The position numbers and the translations under genes were made by a program. Source: Litorilinea aerophila (lineage in GTDB: Bacteria; Chloroflexota; Anaerolineae; Caldilineales; Caldilineaceae). Taken from it: DNA of 64,000 bases. The notes beneath the pieces were generated by a model that did not search any database, was not told the DNA's origin, and was given only the letters and a program-made list of their open reading frames with translations. The stretch is taken from NCBI GenBank assembly GCA_945897075.1, contig CAMDEX010000001.1:1-64000 (forward strand), written 5' to 3'. Below are positions 34,229-45,003 of the stretch, piece by piece (position 1 is the first letter of the stretch; the number at the start of each line of letters is the position of its first letter).

Positions 34229-35077
34229 ATGGCCGTGCGTGTCGGCAGCAAAGTGCGCGCCCCGGTGACGATTGTGGAGCAGGGCCGCGCCCGCAAACGG
34301 CTGGACTATCTGGCCGCGGAAGAGCCACTGGAGATTCGTTTGCAAGCGGGTGGACAAACCAAGACCGTCGCCGTGACTATGCGCACACCCGGAGCCGACT
34401 TTGAATTGGCCGCCGGTTTTTTGTACAGCGAAGGAGTGATCAGCGAGCGGGGGCTGATCCGCCACATCGCCTATTGCATAGACCCGGAAGTGGACGCCGA
34501 ACAGCGCTATAACATCGTCAATGTGGGGCTGCACCTGCCGGTTCTCCCCGCATTGGCGACGCTGGAACGCCACTTCTATACCACCAGTGCCTGCGGCGTC
34601 TGTGGCAAAGCCAGTTTGGAAGCGATTGAGATGCGCGGCTGTTCTGTCCTGCCTGCGGGTCCGTTCGTTGTGCCGGATGTGCTGACCGGCTTGCCAGAAA
34701 AGCTGCGCGCGGGACAGGGACTCTTCGACGCCACCGGCGGTCTGCACGCGTCCGGTCTCTTCAGCGCAGCGGGCGAACTGCTCTGTCTGCGCGAGGATGT
34801 GGGGCGTCACAACGCGCTGGACAAAGTGGTGGGGTGGGCGCTGCTCAACCACAAACTGCCGCTCTCCGACTGCCTGTTGCTGGTGAGCGGGCGGGCATCT
34901 TACGAAATTCTGCAAAAATCAACAGTGGCGGGTCTGCCGATTGTCTGCGCTCTCTCCGCGCCCAGCCATCTGGCCGTGGATGTGGCGCGGGAGTTCGGCC
35001 TGACACTGGTGGGTTTTCTGCGCGGGGAACGCTTTACGATCTATGCGGGGGAGGAGAGAATCTTAATCGGTGGTTGA
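34229..35077 (+). CDS. fdhD: Formate dehydrogenase accessory sulfurtransferase FdhD
   Basis: TTSACGVCGKASLEAI; GGLHASGLF; EDVGRHNALDKVVG; SGRASYEILQKSTVAGLPIVCALSAPS. Confidence 0.95.
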   Translation: MAVRVGSKVRAPVTIVEQGRARKRLDYLAAEEPLEIRLQAGGQTKTVAVTMRTPGADFELAAGFLYSEGVISERGLIRHIAYCIDPEVDAEQRYNIVNVGLHLPVLPALATLERHFYTTSACGVCGKASLEAIEMRGCSVLPAGPFVVPDVLTGLPEKLRAGQGLFDATGGLHASGLFSAAGELLCLREDVGRHNALDKVVGWALLNHKLPLSDCLLLVSGRASYEILQKSTVAGLPIVCALSAPSHLAVDVAREFGLTLVGFLRGERFTIYAGEERILIGG

Positions 35078-35142
35078 GGGATTAGGTAGACAGAAAGCGC
35101 CGGGGACTCTTCCTTGCTTGTGACGAGGAAGGAGGAGTCTGC

Positions 35143-35178
35143 CGCGGAGCGTCCCGGTTCTACGGGACACTCCGCGGT
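35143..35178. repeat. Imperfect hairpin CCGCGGAGCGTCCC...GGGACACTCCGCGG
   Basis: Read directly downstream of fdhD. Confidence 0.6.
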
Positions 35179-35231
35179 ATGATCTTCGGCTTTCAAGTCA
35201 GCCAGCCTCTGGCCGATTCCCGGAATCATGC

Positions 35232-36230
35232 CTAGCGCTGGATTTCGGGCAGATACAGTCGCTGCACGTCGCTTGCGGTCGAGCAGAGCAGTGCGTCCAC
35301 CTCGTCGCTGGGCAGCAGCCCCAGTTTGTCTGCCCTGTATACCAGACGCAGCGGGCCTGGCGCAAGGATAGAGGCCGCATCGCCATTGAGGCCGACCAGC
35401 GATGGCGACCCTTTGCCCAGGGAAAAGAGCATCTGATCGTCACTGCCGAATACGCCGTCGCCATTCTCATAGAGACAGAGCGCAGCAATGGCGTCGCCGC
35501 TGACCAACCCCAGACTCGCCGCCGACGCATAGACGGAGGGCACGAACTGGAAACCCGTCACCAGCACATCTGCGGGTGTGGCTTCCACCAAAGCCAGCGT
35601 CGGCGAACCCGCGGCCAGTGCGAAGTAGATCGGTGCGTCGGGGATGCCATCGCATTCGATATCCACAAACTGGCAGGGGTCGCGATCCCCCGCGTCCACC
35701 CCGTCCAGCGTTGCGCCTTCGCCCAGCCCCAACCCGTAGCCGCTGTTGCCCGCGCAGGCGTTGCCATCCCCGTCCAAATCCTGGCTGTTTGTCTCGTCCA
35801 AAGGCGAGCGGAAGAAATCTCCGTCCGGCTCTGCGGGGCTGCACCCGGACTCCGCCCGCACAGCCGTATTCAACAGCCCGCGCGAGGCCGCGCTGACCGA
35901 AAATTGCATCTGGGCAAAGCCGTCGGCCTGGAAGTCCCAGCCATAGGAGAGCGCAGTCAGATCGTCCTGCGCGCCCGTCTCCGGGTCGTCACAGACCAGC
36001 CCCAGGCTCTGGCAGGCGATGAGGGGCAGCCCGCCCGCGCCCAGAATGTCCGCCGGGTGGATGCCCGTGAGCGCCAGCGCTGAACCCGCGGCAATCGAAA
36101 AACTCTGCCCCTGGACAATCGCTGGTGGCGCGGCGGGGGCCATCAACCCCCGCTGCGCCACCCAGAAGAGGCTGACCAGCAGCAGAAGCGGAAGACCAAT
36201 CGTTGCGTATATCTTTCGTTGCGTTGTCAT
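35232..36230 (-). CDS. Hypothetical secreted protein
   Basis: N-terminal hydrophobic segment LPLLLLVSLFWVAQ; DLDGDGNACAGNSG and DRDPCQFVDIECDGIPD; C-terminal YLPEIQR. Confidence 0.65.
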   Translation of the reverse strand: MTTQRKIYATIGLPLLLLVSLFWVAQRGLMAPAAPPAIVQGQSFSIAAGSALALTGIHPADILGAGGLPLIACQSLGLVCDDPETGAQDDLTALSYGWDFQADGFAQMQFSVSAASRGLLNTAVRAESGCSPAEPDGDFFRSPLDETNSQDLDGDGNACAGNSGYGLGLGEGATLDGVDAGDRDPCQFVDIECDGIPDAPIYFALAAGSPTLALVEATPADVLVTGFQFVPSVYASAASLGLVSGDAIAALCLYENGDGVFGSDDQMLFSLGKGSPSLVGLNGDAASILAPGPLRLVYRADKLGLLPSDEVDALLCSTASDVQRLYLPEIQR

Positions 36231-36246
36231 TATGCCATCTCCCTGC

Positions 36247-37584
36247 CTATGGGATAGGCGGCCATTTGTTCATAAAGACCCGTTGGGGCGCAACGGACTC
36301 CACGTCCAGACTCTCGCCTTCGCCCACGCCGATGTCTGTGCAGTCGCCGCCATTCCACCACCAATACCAGTAGCCCCAACCGCACCACCAGGGGAAGTAG
36401 TAGGCCATGGCCGCGCTGACAGTGGCGCTGGTTTCGCCTGCGGCAATCCAGCGTTTGCTCTGCCACTGGTGGAAGTTGGTACTCAGGTCAACGTCCAGGT
36501 TCTGGGGCGTAACCATCGCCAGATCGTACCAGTGGCCGGGAAACCAGGGATAGCGCACCAAACTGGCCTGGGCCGGCACGGCGGTGATCGGATTGGGGTC
36601 GGTCATGCCTTTGTTGCTGAGCAGCACGTAGTCAATGTCAGCGGTGGCGGTGTCCAGCTTGCGGCAGTTGCCCACCATCGCCACCAGGGCAGCGGGCGTT
36701 TCGGCGCTGGGGTTCTCGCTTACGTGAGAATTGGGACCCATCTGACGCCCGGCATTGAGCGCGGCCAGCGTCGCCTGCCGCTCTTGCATATTCTCCATGC
36801 GTTGCGCATCTTGGGCGAGGGCTTGGTAGAGCAACTCTCGGCAGTCTATGTTGCCGGTGGGGTCAATTGTGACCAGCCGCTCGTAGGGGTAGCCCAGTTT
36901 CCAGGGGAGTTGCCACCACCACCACCACCACCAGGGCTGGTAATGGATATCTTTCTTCAGCACTTCCGAGCTGCGTTCGTATTCAGCGGTTACGTCCAGC
37001 GGCGCATAGCGTTTTTGTACCGTTCCGTTGGCGTTGGGGACGCTCTGCACGCCGATGCCGATGACCACGAAACCCTCAACTGTCACGCCGTAGCCGTAGG
37101 TTCCCGCAAACGTGGCCCCCGGCTTACCGGTGAGCAGAAAGGCGATGTCGTCGCAATTGATGCGCACGGCGTAGTCTGGGCCGAGCTTCAGTTCGTTCCA
37201 TTTACCCGGCGCTACCGCTGCTTGATCTTCCAGCGGCGCAATCACAGCTTTCTTGTAAAAGGTGATGTTGAAGTCGTGGGGGTTGTGAATCAGCACTTGG
37301 GTCTCCTGATTCACAATCGGCGCGGCCAGACCGTACCAGAAAGTGCCCGGCGGCAGGGCCTCGGTGCAGACAAATTTGGCCGCATAAGAGAGAATCAGCT
37401 TCTCATTGGTGATCTGGGCCAGGGGCAGTTCGCTGTCGATCAGGCCAGGGAGAGCCAGCGGAGCAGCTTCGGCAGCCGGTGCGCTTGCCCAGCGGGGCAA
37501 CCCCCCCAGCCGGAAGGCCAGAACCAATGCCAATACCAATACAATCGTTGCGCTACTTATAACAAAAACAGTACGTCTATTCAT
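36247..37584 (-). CDS. Hypothetical secreted/anchored protein with poly-tryptophan tract
   Basis: MNRRTVFVISSATIVLVLALVLAFRLGG signal/anchor; QPWWWWWWWQLPW and FPWWCGWGYWYWWWNGGDC. Confidence 0.7.
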   Translation of the reverse strand: MNRRTVFVISSATIVLVLALVLAFRLGGLPRWASAPAAEAAPLALPGLIDSELPLAQITNEKLILSYAAKFVCTEALPPGTFWYGLAAPIVNQETQVLIHNPHDFNITFYKKAVIAPLEDQAAVAPGKWNELKLGPDYAVRINCDDIAFLLTGKPGATFAGTYGYGVTVEGFVVIGIGVQSVPNANGTVQKRYAPLDVTAEYERSSEVLKKDIHYQPWWWWWWWQLPWKLGYPYERLVTIDPTGNIDCRELLYQALAQDAQRMENMQERQATLAALNAGRQMGPNSHVSENPSAETPAALVAMVGNCRKLDTATADIDYVLLSNKGMTDPNPITAVPAQASLVRYPWFPGHWYDLAMVTPQNLDVDLSTNFHQWQSKRWIAAGETSATVSAAMAYYFPWWCGWGYWYWWWNGGDCTDIGVGEGESLDVESVAPQRVFMNKWPPIP

Positions 37585-37846
37585 ATCTCTACTCCTGGAT
37601 TCAGACAAACACGCAAAAGTGGGTCAGTTCCGACAAGCAGAAAGATGCGACATTGGGAAATGCGCAAGGGGTGCGCAGGGGGCAGGGCGTCAACGAACGC
37701 GCTGGATGAGGAGAAAGAGAGAGCGAAAGGTTGTCCGCAAAAGTGAGTTTCTGAAAACAGAAGTCTCAGCCTTCTTGCCCTCTGATCTTACGCCCAACCC
37801 CGCCAGATGTCAACAGGCAAAAACGTAAGTTTATGAGATTGTTCCG

Positions 37847-37886
37847 AAAAAATAGAACACGGATCACGGAATTTGCGGATTTGCTT
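37847..37886. repeat. Dispersed AGAACACGGATNACRGAATTTRCGGATTTG repeat (copy 2)
   Basis: 'aatagaacacggatcacggaatttgcggatttgc'. Confidence 0.75.
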
Positions 37887-37952
37887 TATCCCCAAACTTC
37901 AATCCCCTATCTCTTTTGCCATCCTCCCCAGCCTTTCGTATACTGTACTTCT

Positions 37953-39154
<1,202 letters not shown>

Positions 39155-39158
<4 letters not shown>

Positions 39159-39865
39159 CCGACGTATCCATCATCCTCCCCACCTACAACGAGCGCGACA
39201 ATATCTGTGATCTGATCGACGCCATCGAAGCGGCGCTGACGCCCAGCGGTCTGCGTTGGGAGGTGCTGGTGGTGGACGATTCCAGCCCGGACGGCACCGC
39301 CGCAGCCGTGCGCCAACGCTACGAACTGGACGGCCCGGTCCAACTCCATGTGCGCACAGCGGACAAAGGGCTGGCGAAGGCCATCCGCTACGGGCTGGAA
39401 CAGGCCGCCGGGCGCACACTGGTGGTGATGGACACCGACTTCAACCACGACCCGGCGCTGATCCCCCAGATGGTGGATTTGCTGCGCTATTATGAACTGG
39501 TCATCGGCAGCCGCTTTGTCATGCGCGGCGGGATGGAAGATACAGCCCGTTACCGGATGAGTCTGCTCTATAACGTCTTTATCCGCCTGCTCTTTCACAC
39601 CCAAATCCAGGACAATCTGAGCGGTTTCTTTGCCGTGCGTAGGGAGACACTTTTCCAGCTCCAGCCCAAATTCGACCGCATCTTCTACGGCTACGGGGAC
39701 TATTTCATCCGCCTGTTGCTGCTGGCCTGGCGCAACGACTGGAAGATTCTGGAAGTGCCGGTCTTTTACATTCTGCGCCGCCACGGGGAGAGCAAAACCG
39801 GCTTCTGGGATGTCTTCCGGGATTACACGCTGGCTGTGGTCAAGCTGCGGCTGTGGGGGGTCTAG
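39155..39865 (+). CDS. GT2 family glycosyltransferase (dolichyl/polyprenyl-phosphate mannose synthase-like)
   Basis: VSIILPTYNERDNICDLIDAI...VVDDSSPDGTAAAVR...VVMDTDFNHDPALIPQMV. Confidence 0.9.
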
Positions 39866-42153
39866 CCGTGTGGAAAGAGCCAAAGCGGTGTCCTGAGCCT
39901 GTCGAAGGGATCGGCGCGCTGCTTATTATCTGCGGCTTCCTGCTCTTGGGTGTGATCTACAGCTTTGCCACCCCGGTCTTTGAAGCCAGCGATGAACTGA
40001 ACCACTACCCATTTGTCGCCTATCTGGCCCAGGGCAACGGTCTGCCTGTCCAGCAACCGGGCCAGGAAACCCATTTTGGTCAGGAAGGCAGCCAGCCGCC
40101 ACTCTACTACGCGCTGGCCGCGGCCCTCACCTTTTGGATTGACAGCAGCGATCTGCCCACACAACTGCGCTTGAACCCCCACGCCAAGCGCGGCGTGCCC
40201 CTGGCCCAGGACAACAAAAATATGATTGTGCGCACAGCGCCGCCACCCTTTCCCTGGCGGGGCAGCGTTCTGGCTGTGCTGCTCATCCGCTGGTTTTCCC
40301 TCCTTTTGGGGGTGGGGACGATTCTGTCCACCTATTTTCTGGCGCGGCGGCTCGTTCCAGAACAGCCGGCGCTGGCCCTGGGCGCAATGGCGCTCAATGC
40401 CTTTCTGCCGATGTTTCTCTTTATCAGCGCCTCGGTGAACAACGACAATCTGGTCGTGCTGCTCTCCAGCCTCTCGCTGCTGCTGATGGTGCGTCTGGCC
40501 CAGGAGGGGAGCCAGCGCTGGGAATTGCTGCTGCTGGGCGCGCTGATTGGTCTGGCTTGTCTGAGCAAACTGAGCGGGTTGGCCCTGCTGCCGCTGGCCG
40601 GGCTGGCCCTGGCCCTGCCGCGCAACAAAAAGAGGCACGCAGATTTCGCAGAAGAGACAGATTTGCGCAGATTTTTCAGCCGTTGGGCTGTGGAATTTGG
40701 TCTGGTGCTTCTGCCTGCGCTGCTGGTGGCGGGCTGGTGGTTTGTGCGCAACTGGCAACTCTACGGCGACCCGACCGGTCTGAACGCAATGCTGGCTGTG
40801 GCCGGTGGCCGACCAGCCGAGTTTGTGCTGACCGATCTGCTGGGCGAATTTCAGGGTTTCCGCATCAATTTTTGGGGTCTCTTCGGCGCAGTCAATCTGC
40901 TGATGCGCCCGCCGTGGGTCTACCAACTCTTGGACGTTTTTACCCTCGTCGCCGTGGCCGGGTTGGGGTTGTGGGTCTGGCGGCTGTGGCGCAGCCATAG
41001 GCTGGCGACCGGGCTTCTCTTACTCATCCCCGCCGCCTGGATCGGGCTGGAATTTGTGGCGCTGATCCGCTGGACTTCGCTCACCGCTGCCTCTCAGGGC
41101 CGTCTGCTCTTTCCCACCATTTCGGCCATCTTTACGCTGCTGATGCTGGGCTGGAGCAGTTGGCTGCCTCCTCGCTGGCGCAAGTTCGGTATCGCCCTGC
41201 CCGCGGCTTTCCTCTTTCTCCTGGCCCTCTCCGCGCCGCTGACAGCCATCCGGCCCGCCTATCCCCTCCCGGCGCAGCAGATCGTCGAGTCTGTGCCATC
41301 CACGGCCCAGCCCTTTGCCGTGGATTACGGCGGCGCAGCCCGTCTGCTCGCCTTCGAGGTGGACAAAAATCTGCTACACCCTGGCGATACGTTGCAGGTG
41401 ACGCTCTATTGGCAGGCGCTGGCCCCCATGGAAAAGGATTACAGCGTCTTTGTTCAGGTTTTTGGCTGGCAAGAGGATTTGGGGCAGTCCGACAGCTATC
41501 CGGGGGGCGGCAGCGTTCCGACCAGTTACTGGAAACCCGGCCAGATCGTGCGGGATGTCCATCACATCTTCATCTCCGGCGCAACACCCGGTCTGCGCCC
41601 CGCCTGGATTGCCGCCGGTCTTTATGACTTTGACACACAGGAGCGCCCCGCGGCCAGCGACGCCCAGGGGCAAGCGGTGGTCTTTCCGATCTTGACGAAA
41701 TTGCAATCGTCGTGGACGGTGCCCGACTGGCAACCCGGCAACCCGCGCCAGGCAAACTTCGCCAATCAGGTGCGGCTGTTGGGCTTTGACGCCGACAACC
41801 TCGCCCCTCGCGCCGGGGAGGGTTGGGACTTTACTCTCTATTGGGAGACGATAGGCGAGATGGATCGGGAGTATACAGTCTTTGTGCATCTGCTCGACGA
41901 GAGTGGCACGCTGGTCGGCCAGGCCGATGGGATGCCGCTGGTGGGCTTTTACCCCACCTCCCGTTGGCAGCCGGGGGAACTGCTCAACGACAGCCATCTG
42001 CTGCCGATCGGCGAGAGCCTGCCCGCCGGGTCGTACCGGGTGCTGGTCGGTCTCTACGACGCAGCCAGCGGCCAGCGGCTCTCTGTCTTGAACGGCGCGG
42101 GTCAGGTCGGCGATAACTTTTTCCTGCTGGCAACATTGGACATCCAGCCGTAA
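39853..42153 (+). CDS. Polytopic glycosyltransferase-like membrane protein (GT39/DUF2142-type) with C-terminal beta-rich domains
   Basis: ASDELNHYPFVAYLAQGNGLPVQ...QPPLYYALAAAL; multiple TM segments; C-terminal LYWQ..YSVFVQVF and LYWET..YTVFVHLLDE repeats. Confidence 0.75.
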   Translation: MGGLAVWKEPKRCPEPVEGIGALLIICGFLLLGVIYSFATPVFEASDELNHYPFVAYLAQGNGLPVQQPGQETHFGQEGSQPPLYYALAAALTFWIDSSDLPTQLRLNPHAKRGVPLAQDNKNMIVRTAPPPFPWRGSVLAVLLIRWFSLLLGVGTILSTYFLARRLVPEQPALALGAMALNAFLPMFLFISASVNNDNLVVLLSSLSLLLMVRLAQEGSQRWELLLLGALIGLACLSKLSGLALLPLAGLALALPRNKKRHADFAEETDLRRFFSRWAVEFGLVLLPALLVAGWWFVRNWQLYGDPTGLNAMLAVAGGRPAEFVLTDLLGEFQGFRINFWGLFGAVNLLMRPPWVYQLLDVFTLVAVAGLGLWVWRLWRSHRLATGLLLLIPAAWIGLEFVALIRWTSLTAASQGRLLFPTISAIFTLLMLGWSSWLPPRWRKFGIALPAAFLFLLALSAPLTAIRPAYPLPAQQIVESVPSTAQPFAVDYGGAARLLAFEVDKNLLHPGDTLQVTLYWQALAPMEKDYSVFVQVFGWQEDLGQSDSYPGGGSVPTSYWKPGQIVRDVHHIFISGATPGLRPAWIAAGLYDFDTQERPAASDAQGQAVVFPILTKLQSSWTVPDWQPGNPRQANFANQVRLLGFDADNLAPRAGEGWDFTLYWETIGEMDREYTVFVHLLDESGTLVGQADGMPLVGFYPTSRWQPGELLNDSHLLPIGESLPAGSYRVLVGLYDAASGQRLSVLNGAGQVGDNFFLLATLDIQP
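39886..39909. repeat. CGGTGTCCTGAGCCTGTCGAAGGG dispersed element within the N-terminal coding region
   Basis: Identical 24-mer at 31175-31198; encodes RCPEPVEG here. Confidence 0.85.
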
Positions 42154-42166
42154 TCTTTCACTTCGT

Positions 42167-42273
42167 AGGGGCGCTGCTTGCTGCGCCCGGCCACGATACA
42201 ACGATTGGTAGGGGCGCTGCTTGCTGCGCCCGGCCACACACAAGACGGGCGCAGCAAGCAAGCGCCCCTACGG
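42167..42273. repeat. Direct repeat GTAGGGGCGCTGCTTGCTGCGCCCGGCCAC x2 plus inverted copy
   Basis: Two direct copies (~42167, ~42211) and inverse GGGCGCAGCAAGCAAGCGCCCCTAC (~42248). Confidence 0.9.
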
Positions 42274-42297
42274 CAAACCGGGAAGACGAATTTCGGA

Positions 42298-44235
42298 ATG
42301 AGCGGATTCAAGCGGTCTACGCTGCGTTCAGCGGATTGGCTTTTCGTGGCCCTCCTCTGCCTCGGCGCGGGATTCCTGGTCATCACAGCCCTGCTCCAGC
42401 ACCGCGCTTTTGGCACGGGCTACGATCTGGGCATCTACGATCAGACCATCTGGAATCTCTCACGCGGGCGCGTCTGGATGACCACACTGGTCTACGAAAC
42501 CAACGGCTTCTACGATCACTTCGAGCCGATTCTGCTGCTCTTTCTGCCGCTCTATTGGCTCTGGTCCGACGTGCGCGTGCTGCTGATTGCGCAGTCCATC
42601 GCATTGGCGCTGGGCGCGTTGCCTATCTATCTCTACGCCCGACACACTTTCAAAAGCTGGCCCGCTGGGATTCTTCTGGCGCTGGTCATCGCGGCCGTCT
42701 ATCTGGTCTATCCAGCCCTGCACAACGGCAACCTGAATGACTTTCACGAAGTTTCGCTGTTGCCGCCCCTCTTGGGTTTTGCGCTCTACGGCTTGCTGAG
42801 CGGTCGCCGGCGGTTGATGTGGATATTTCTGGCCCTCTGTCTGCTGGTCAAAGAGGATTTCAGTATTACTTTTCTGACCTTCGGGCTGTACATTCTCGTC
42901 TTTGTGCCAGCCGGTTTCCGCCGCCGCGACGGGCTGATCACAGCCGCGACCGCGCTGGTCTGGATGCTGCTGGTCCTATACGTCTTCTATCCTGCGCTCA
43001 CCCGCGGCATGCCCTATCCTTTTGTGGCCCGCCGCTATGCCTGGCTGGGCGATTCGCCAGAGAGCGCGCTGCGGGTTCTGATGACCCAGCCATGGATTGT
43101 GCTGCCCTATCTGATGCAACCGCCCAAACTGCTCTTTCTCTCCCGTCTTTTCCGCCCGCTCCTCTTTCTGCCTCTGCTGGGAGCGCCGGTGATTCTCATC
43201 GCCTTTCCGGTGCTGGTCTATCTGATGTTGAGCAGCTACGAACCCCAGTGGTCAATTCAATCCTATTACAATCCGCCGCTGCTGCCCGTCCTCTTTTTTG
43301 GTCTGGTCGTTGCCCTGGCGCGGATGCGTGGCTGGCTGCTTCGCTTGGGTGCGCGTGCGCGCTGGGTGGAAATCGGTCTGGCTGCGCTTCTACTGCTGGC
43401 GGTGGGTATTGGGTATTATACGGATGGCCCCGGCCCTGGCAGCCGCAACTTTACCGCCGAACGTTTCAGCGTCGGTGCGCAAGCGGAAGCAGGCTATCGC
43501 ATCTTGGCGCAGGTGCCGCGGGAGGCATCGCTCAGCACAATTTGGCCCTTCGTGCCCCATCTCTCCCAACGCCAACGCATCTACACTGTGCTGGCGCGGC
43601 CAGCACTCCCGCCCGATCTGATCCTCCTGCAGGAGAACCCCGGTGCAGAGGGCGCGCCCATCTATCCCTGGGCCGCACCCGATGGCACGCCGACGATCTA
43701 CCACGAATATCTTCCCATCGCCGCGGAGGAGTCTTTCCGGCTGTTGGCCTACAGTCGGGCCATCACGCTGACGCCGACGGTTGAGGGATCATCTCCATCG
43801 CAACCCCTTAGTCTCTCCGGTTACGCTTGGCTGGACAGGAAAAATAGCGCGCAACCGCCAACTGTGCAGCCCGGCGCTAGCGCTCGTCTGCTGCTGGCCT
43901 GGCGGCGCACCGCCCCGCTGGATCGGCGCTTCGTCTTCTTCGTACACCTCTTGCCGGACGGCACGCCCGCCGCGGCCAACGGTCTGTCCCAGATTGTGGC
44001 CCAGAGCGGACACGAACCCGGTGACGGGCGTTACCCGACCACAGAGTGGGAGCTATGGACCGCACCGCCGGTTGTCCTGGACGAGCAACGACTGGAGATT
44101 CCGCCGCAGACGCCGCCGGGGGAGTACTTCGTCTGGGTGGGCGCGTATGACAAAGAGAGCGGGGCGCGCATTGAATTGGGCGGCCCAGGCGCGACGTTGA
44201 AACTGATCGGTGCGCTGGTTGTGAATGGCGATTAA
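42298..44235 (+). CDS. DUF2079-family polytopic membrane protein
   Basis: AFGTGYDLGIYDQTIWNLSRGRVWMTT...YDHFEPILLLFLPLYWLW. Start moved past the repeat to ATG 42298. Confidence 0.82.
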   Translation: MSGFKRSTLRSADWLFVALLCLGAGFLVITALLQHRAFGTGYDLGIYDQTIWNLSRGRVWMTTLVYETNGFYDHFEPILLLFLPLYWLWSDVRVLLIAQSIALALGALPIYLYARHTFKSWPAGILLALVIAAVYLVYPALHNGNLNDFHEVSLLPPLLGFALYGLLSGRRRLMWIFLALCLLVKEDFSITFLTFGLYILVFVPAGFRRRDGLITAATALVWMLLVLYVFYPALTRGMPYPFVARRYAWLGDSPESALRVLMTQPWIVLPYLMQPPKLLFLSRLFRPLLFLPLLGAPVILIAFPVLVYLMLSSYEPQWSIQSYYNPPLLPVLFFGLVVALARMRGWLLRLGARARWVEIGLAALLLLAVGIGYYTDGPGPGSRNFTAERFSVGAQAEAGYRILAQVPREASLSTIWPFVPHLSQRQRIYTVLARPALPPDLILLQENPGAEGAPIYPWAAPDGTPTIYHEYLPIAAEESFRLLAYSRAITLTPTVEGSSPSQPLSLSGYAWLDRKNSAQPPTVQPGASARLLLAWRRTAPLDRRFVFFVHLLPDGTPAAANGLSQIVAQSGHEPGDGRYPTTEWELWTAPPVVLDEQRLEIPPQTPPGEYFVWVGAYDKESGARIELGGPGATLKLIGALVVNGD

Positions 44236-44281
44236 CAATTTTGTTGCGATTACTTGCCATTTATGGCAAGATACTGCTATG

Positions 44282-44318
44282 AAAAACAGAACACGGATTA
44301 CAGAATTTACGGATTTGC
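44282..44318. repeat. Dispersed AGAACACGGAT...GAATTTACGGATTTG repeat (copy 3)
   Basis: Similarity with the 59598 copy extends to ...GGTGYATAGGGAAC. Confidence 0.8.
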
Positions 44319-44361
44319 TCTTTTGTCCCCCGTGGCGTTCGCCGGTGCATAGGGAACAGCC

Positions 44362-45003
44362 ATGAAATTCCAAGAACTTCTGACAATTGCCGGTGATGAA
44401 CCGCTGATCGAATCGTCGCTTCTCTTGGCCGGGGATGCGCAGCCGGGCGATGTGCAGCGCCAACTCTCCCGCTGGCGCGCTGCAAAACTGCTGCACCAAC
44501 TGCGCCGCGGGCTATACGTGCTGGCCGAACCCTATCGCAAGACGACGCCGCACCTCTTCGCCACCGCCAATCTGCTGCAACGCCCCTCGTATGTAAGCTG
44601 CCAGAGCGCGCTGGCCTGGTATGGGCTGATCCCCGAATATGTGCCGTGGGTGGTCAGCGTCACCAACGCACGCGCGGGCGAGCGGCGGACGGAGTTGGGA
44701 AATTTCATCTACCGTCATCTGAAGGGCGATCTGTTCTGGGGGTATCACTCTGTGGAAGTGGCGACGGGGCAAACGGCTTTCATCGCAAAACCGGAAAAAG
44801 CGCTTCTCGATCTGATCTATTTGCAGCCGGGCGGGGATGACGAAAAATACCTGGCAGAGTTGCGTCTGCAAAACTGGGAAGGGTTGGATTTGGCGATTTT
44901 GGCAGAAATGGCAGAAAAGAGCGGGTCGGCCAAATTGCAACGTGCGGCGCGGCGAATCACAAATTTGGCAAACAACGCAGCGGATTTCTACGAAGCCCTA
45001 TGA
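44362..45003 (+). CDS. AbiEi-like antitoxin / transcriptional regulator
   Basis: RAAKLLHQLRRGLYVLAEPYRKTTPHLFATANLLQRPSYVSCQSALAWYGLIPE...KPEKALLDLIYL. Confidence 0.75.
   Translation: MKFQELLTIAGDEPLIESSLLLAGDAQPGDVQRQLSRWRAAKLLHQLRRGLYVLAEPYRKTTPHLFATANLLQRPSYVSCQSALAWYGLIPEYVPWVVSVTNARAGERRTELGNFIYRHLKGDLFWGYHSVEVATGQTAFIAKPEKALLDLIYLQPGGDDEKYLAELRLQNWEGLDLAILAEMAEKSGSAKLQRAARRITNLANNAADFYEAL

Noticed and set aside
36019-37746. 575-aa plus-strand ORF
   Set aside because: Antisense to the minus-strand secreted proteins at 35232 and 36247, which have signal-type N-termini and plausible composition.
37833-37952. N-terminal 40-residue extension of the DegT aminotransferase
   Set aside because: It is a translation of the dispersed AGAACACGGAT repeat and leader; ATG 37953 gives a normal N-terminus.
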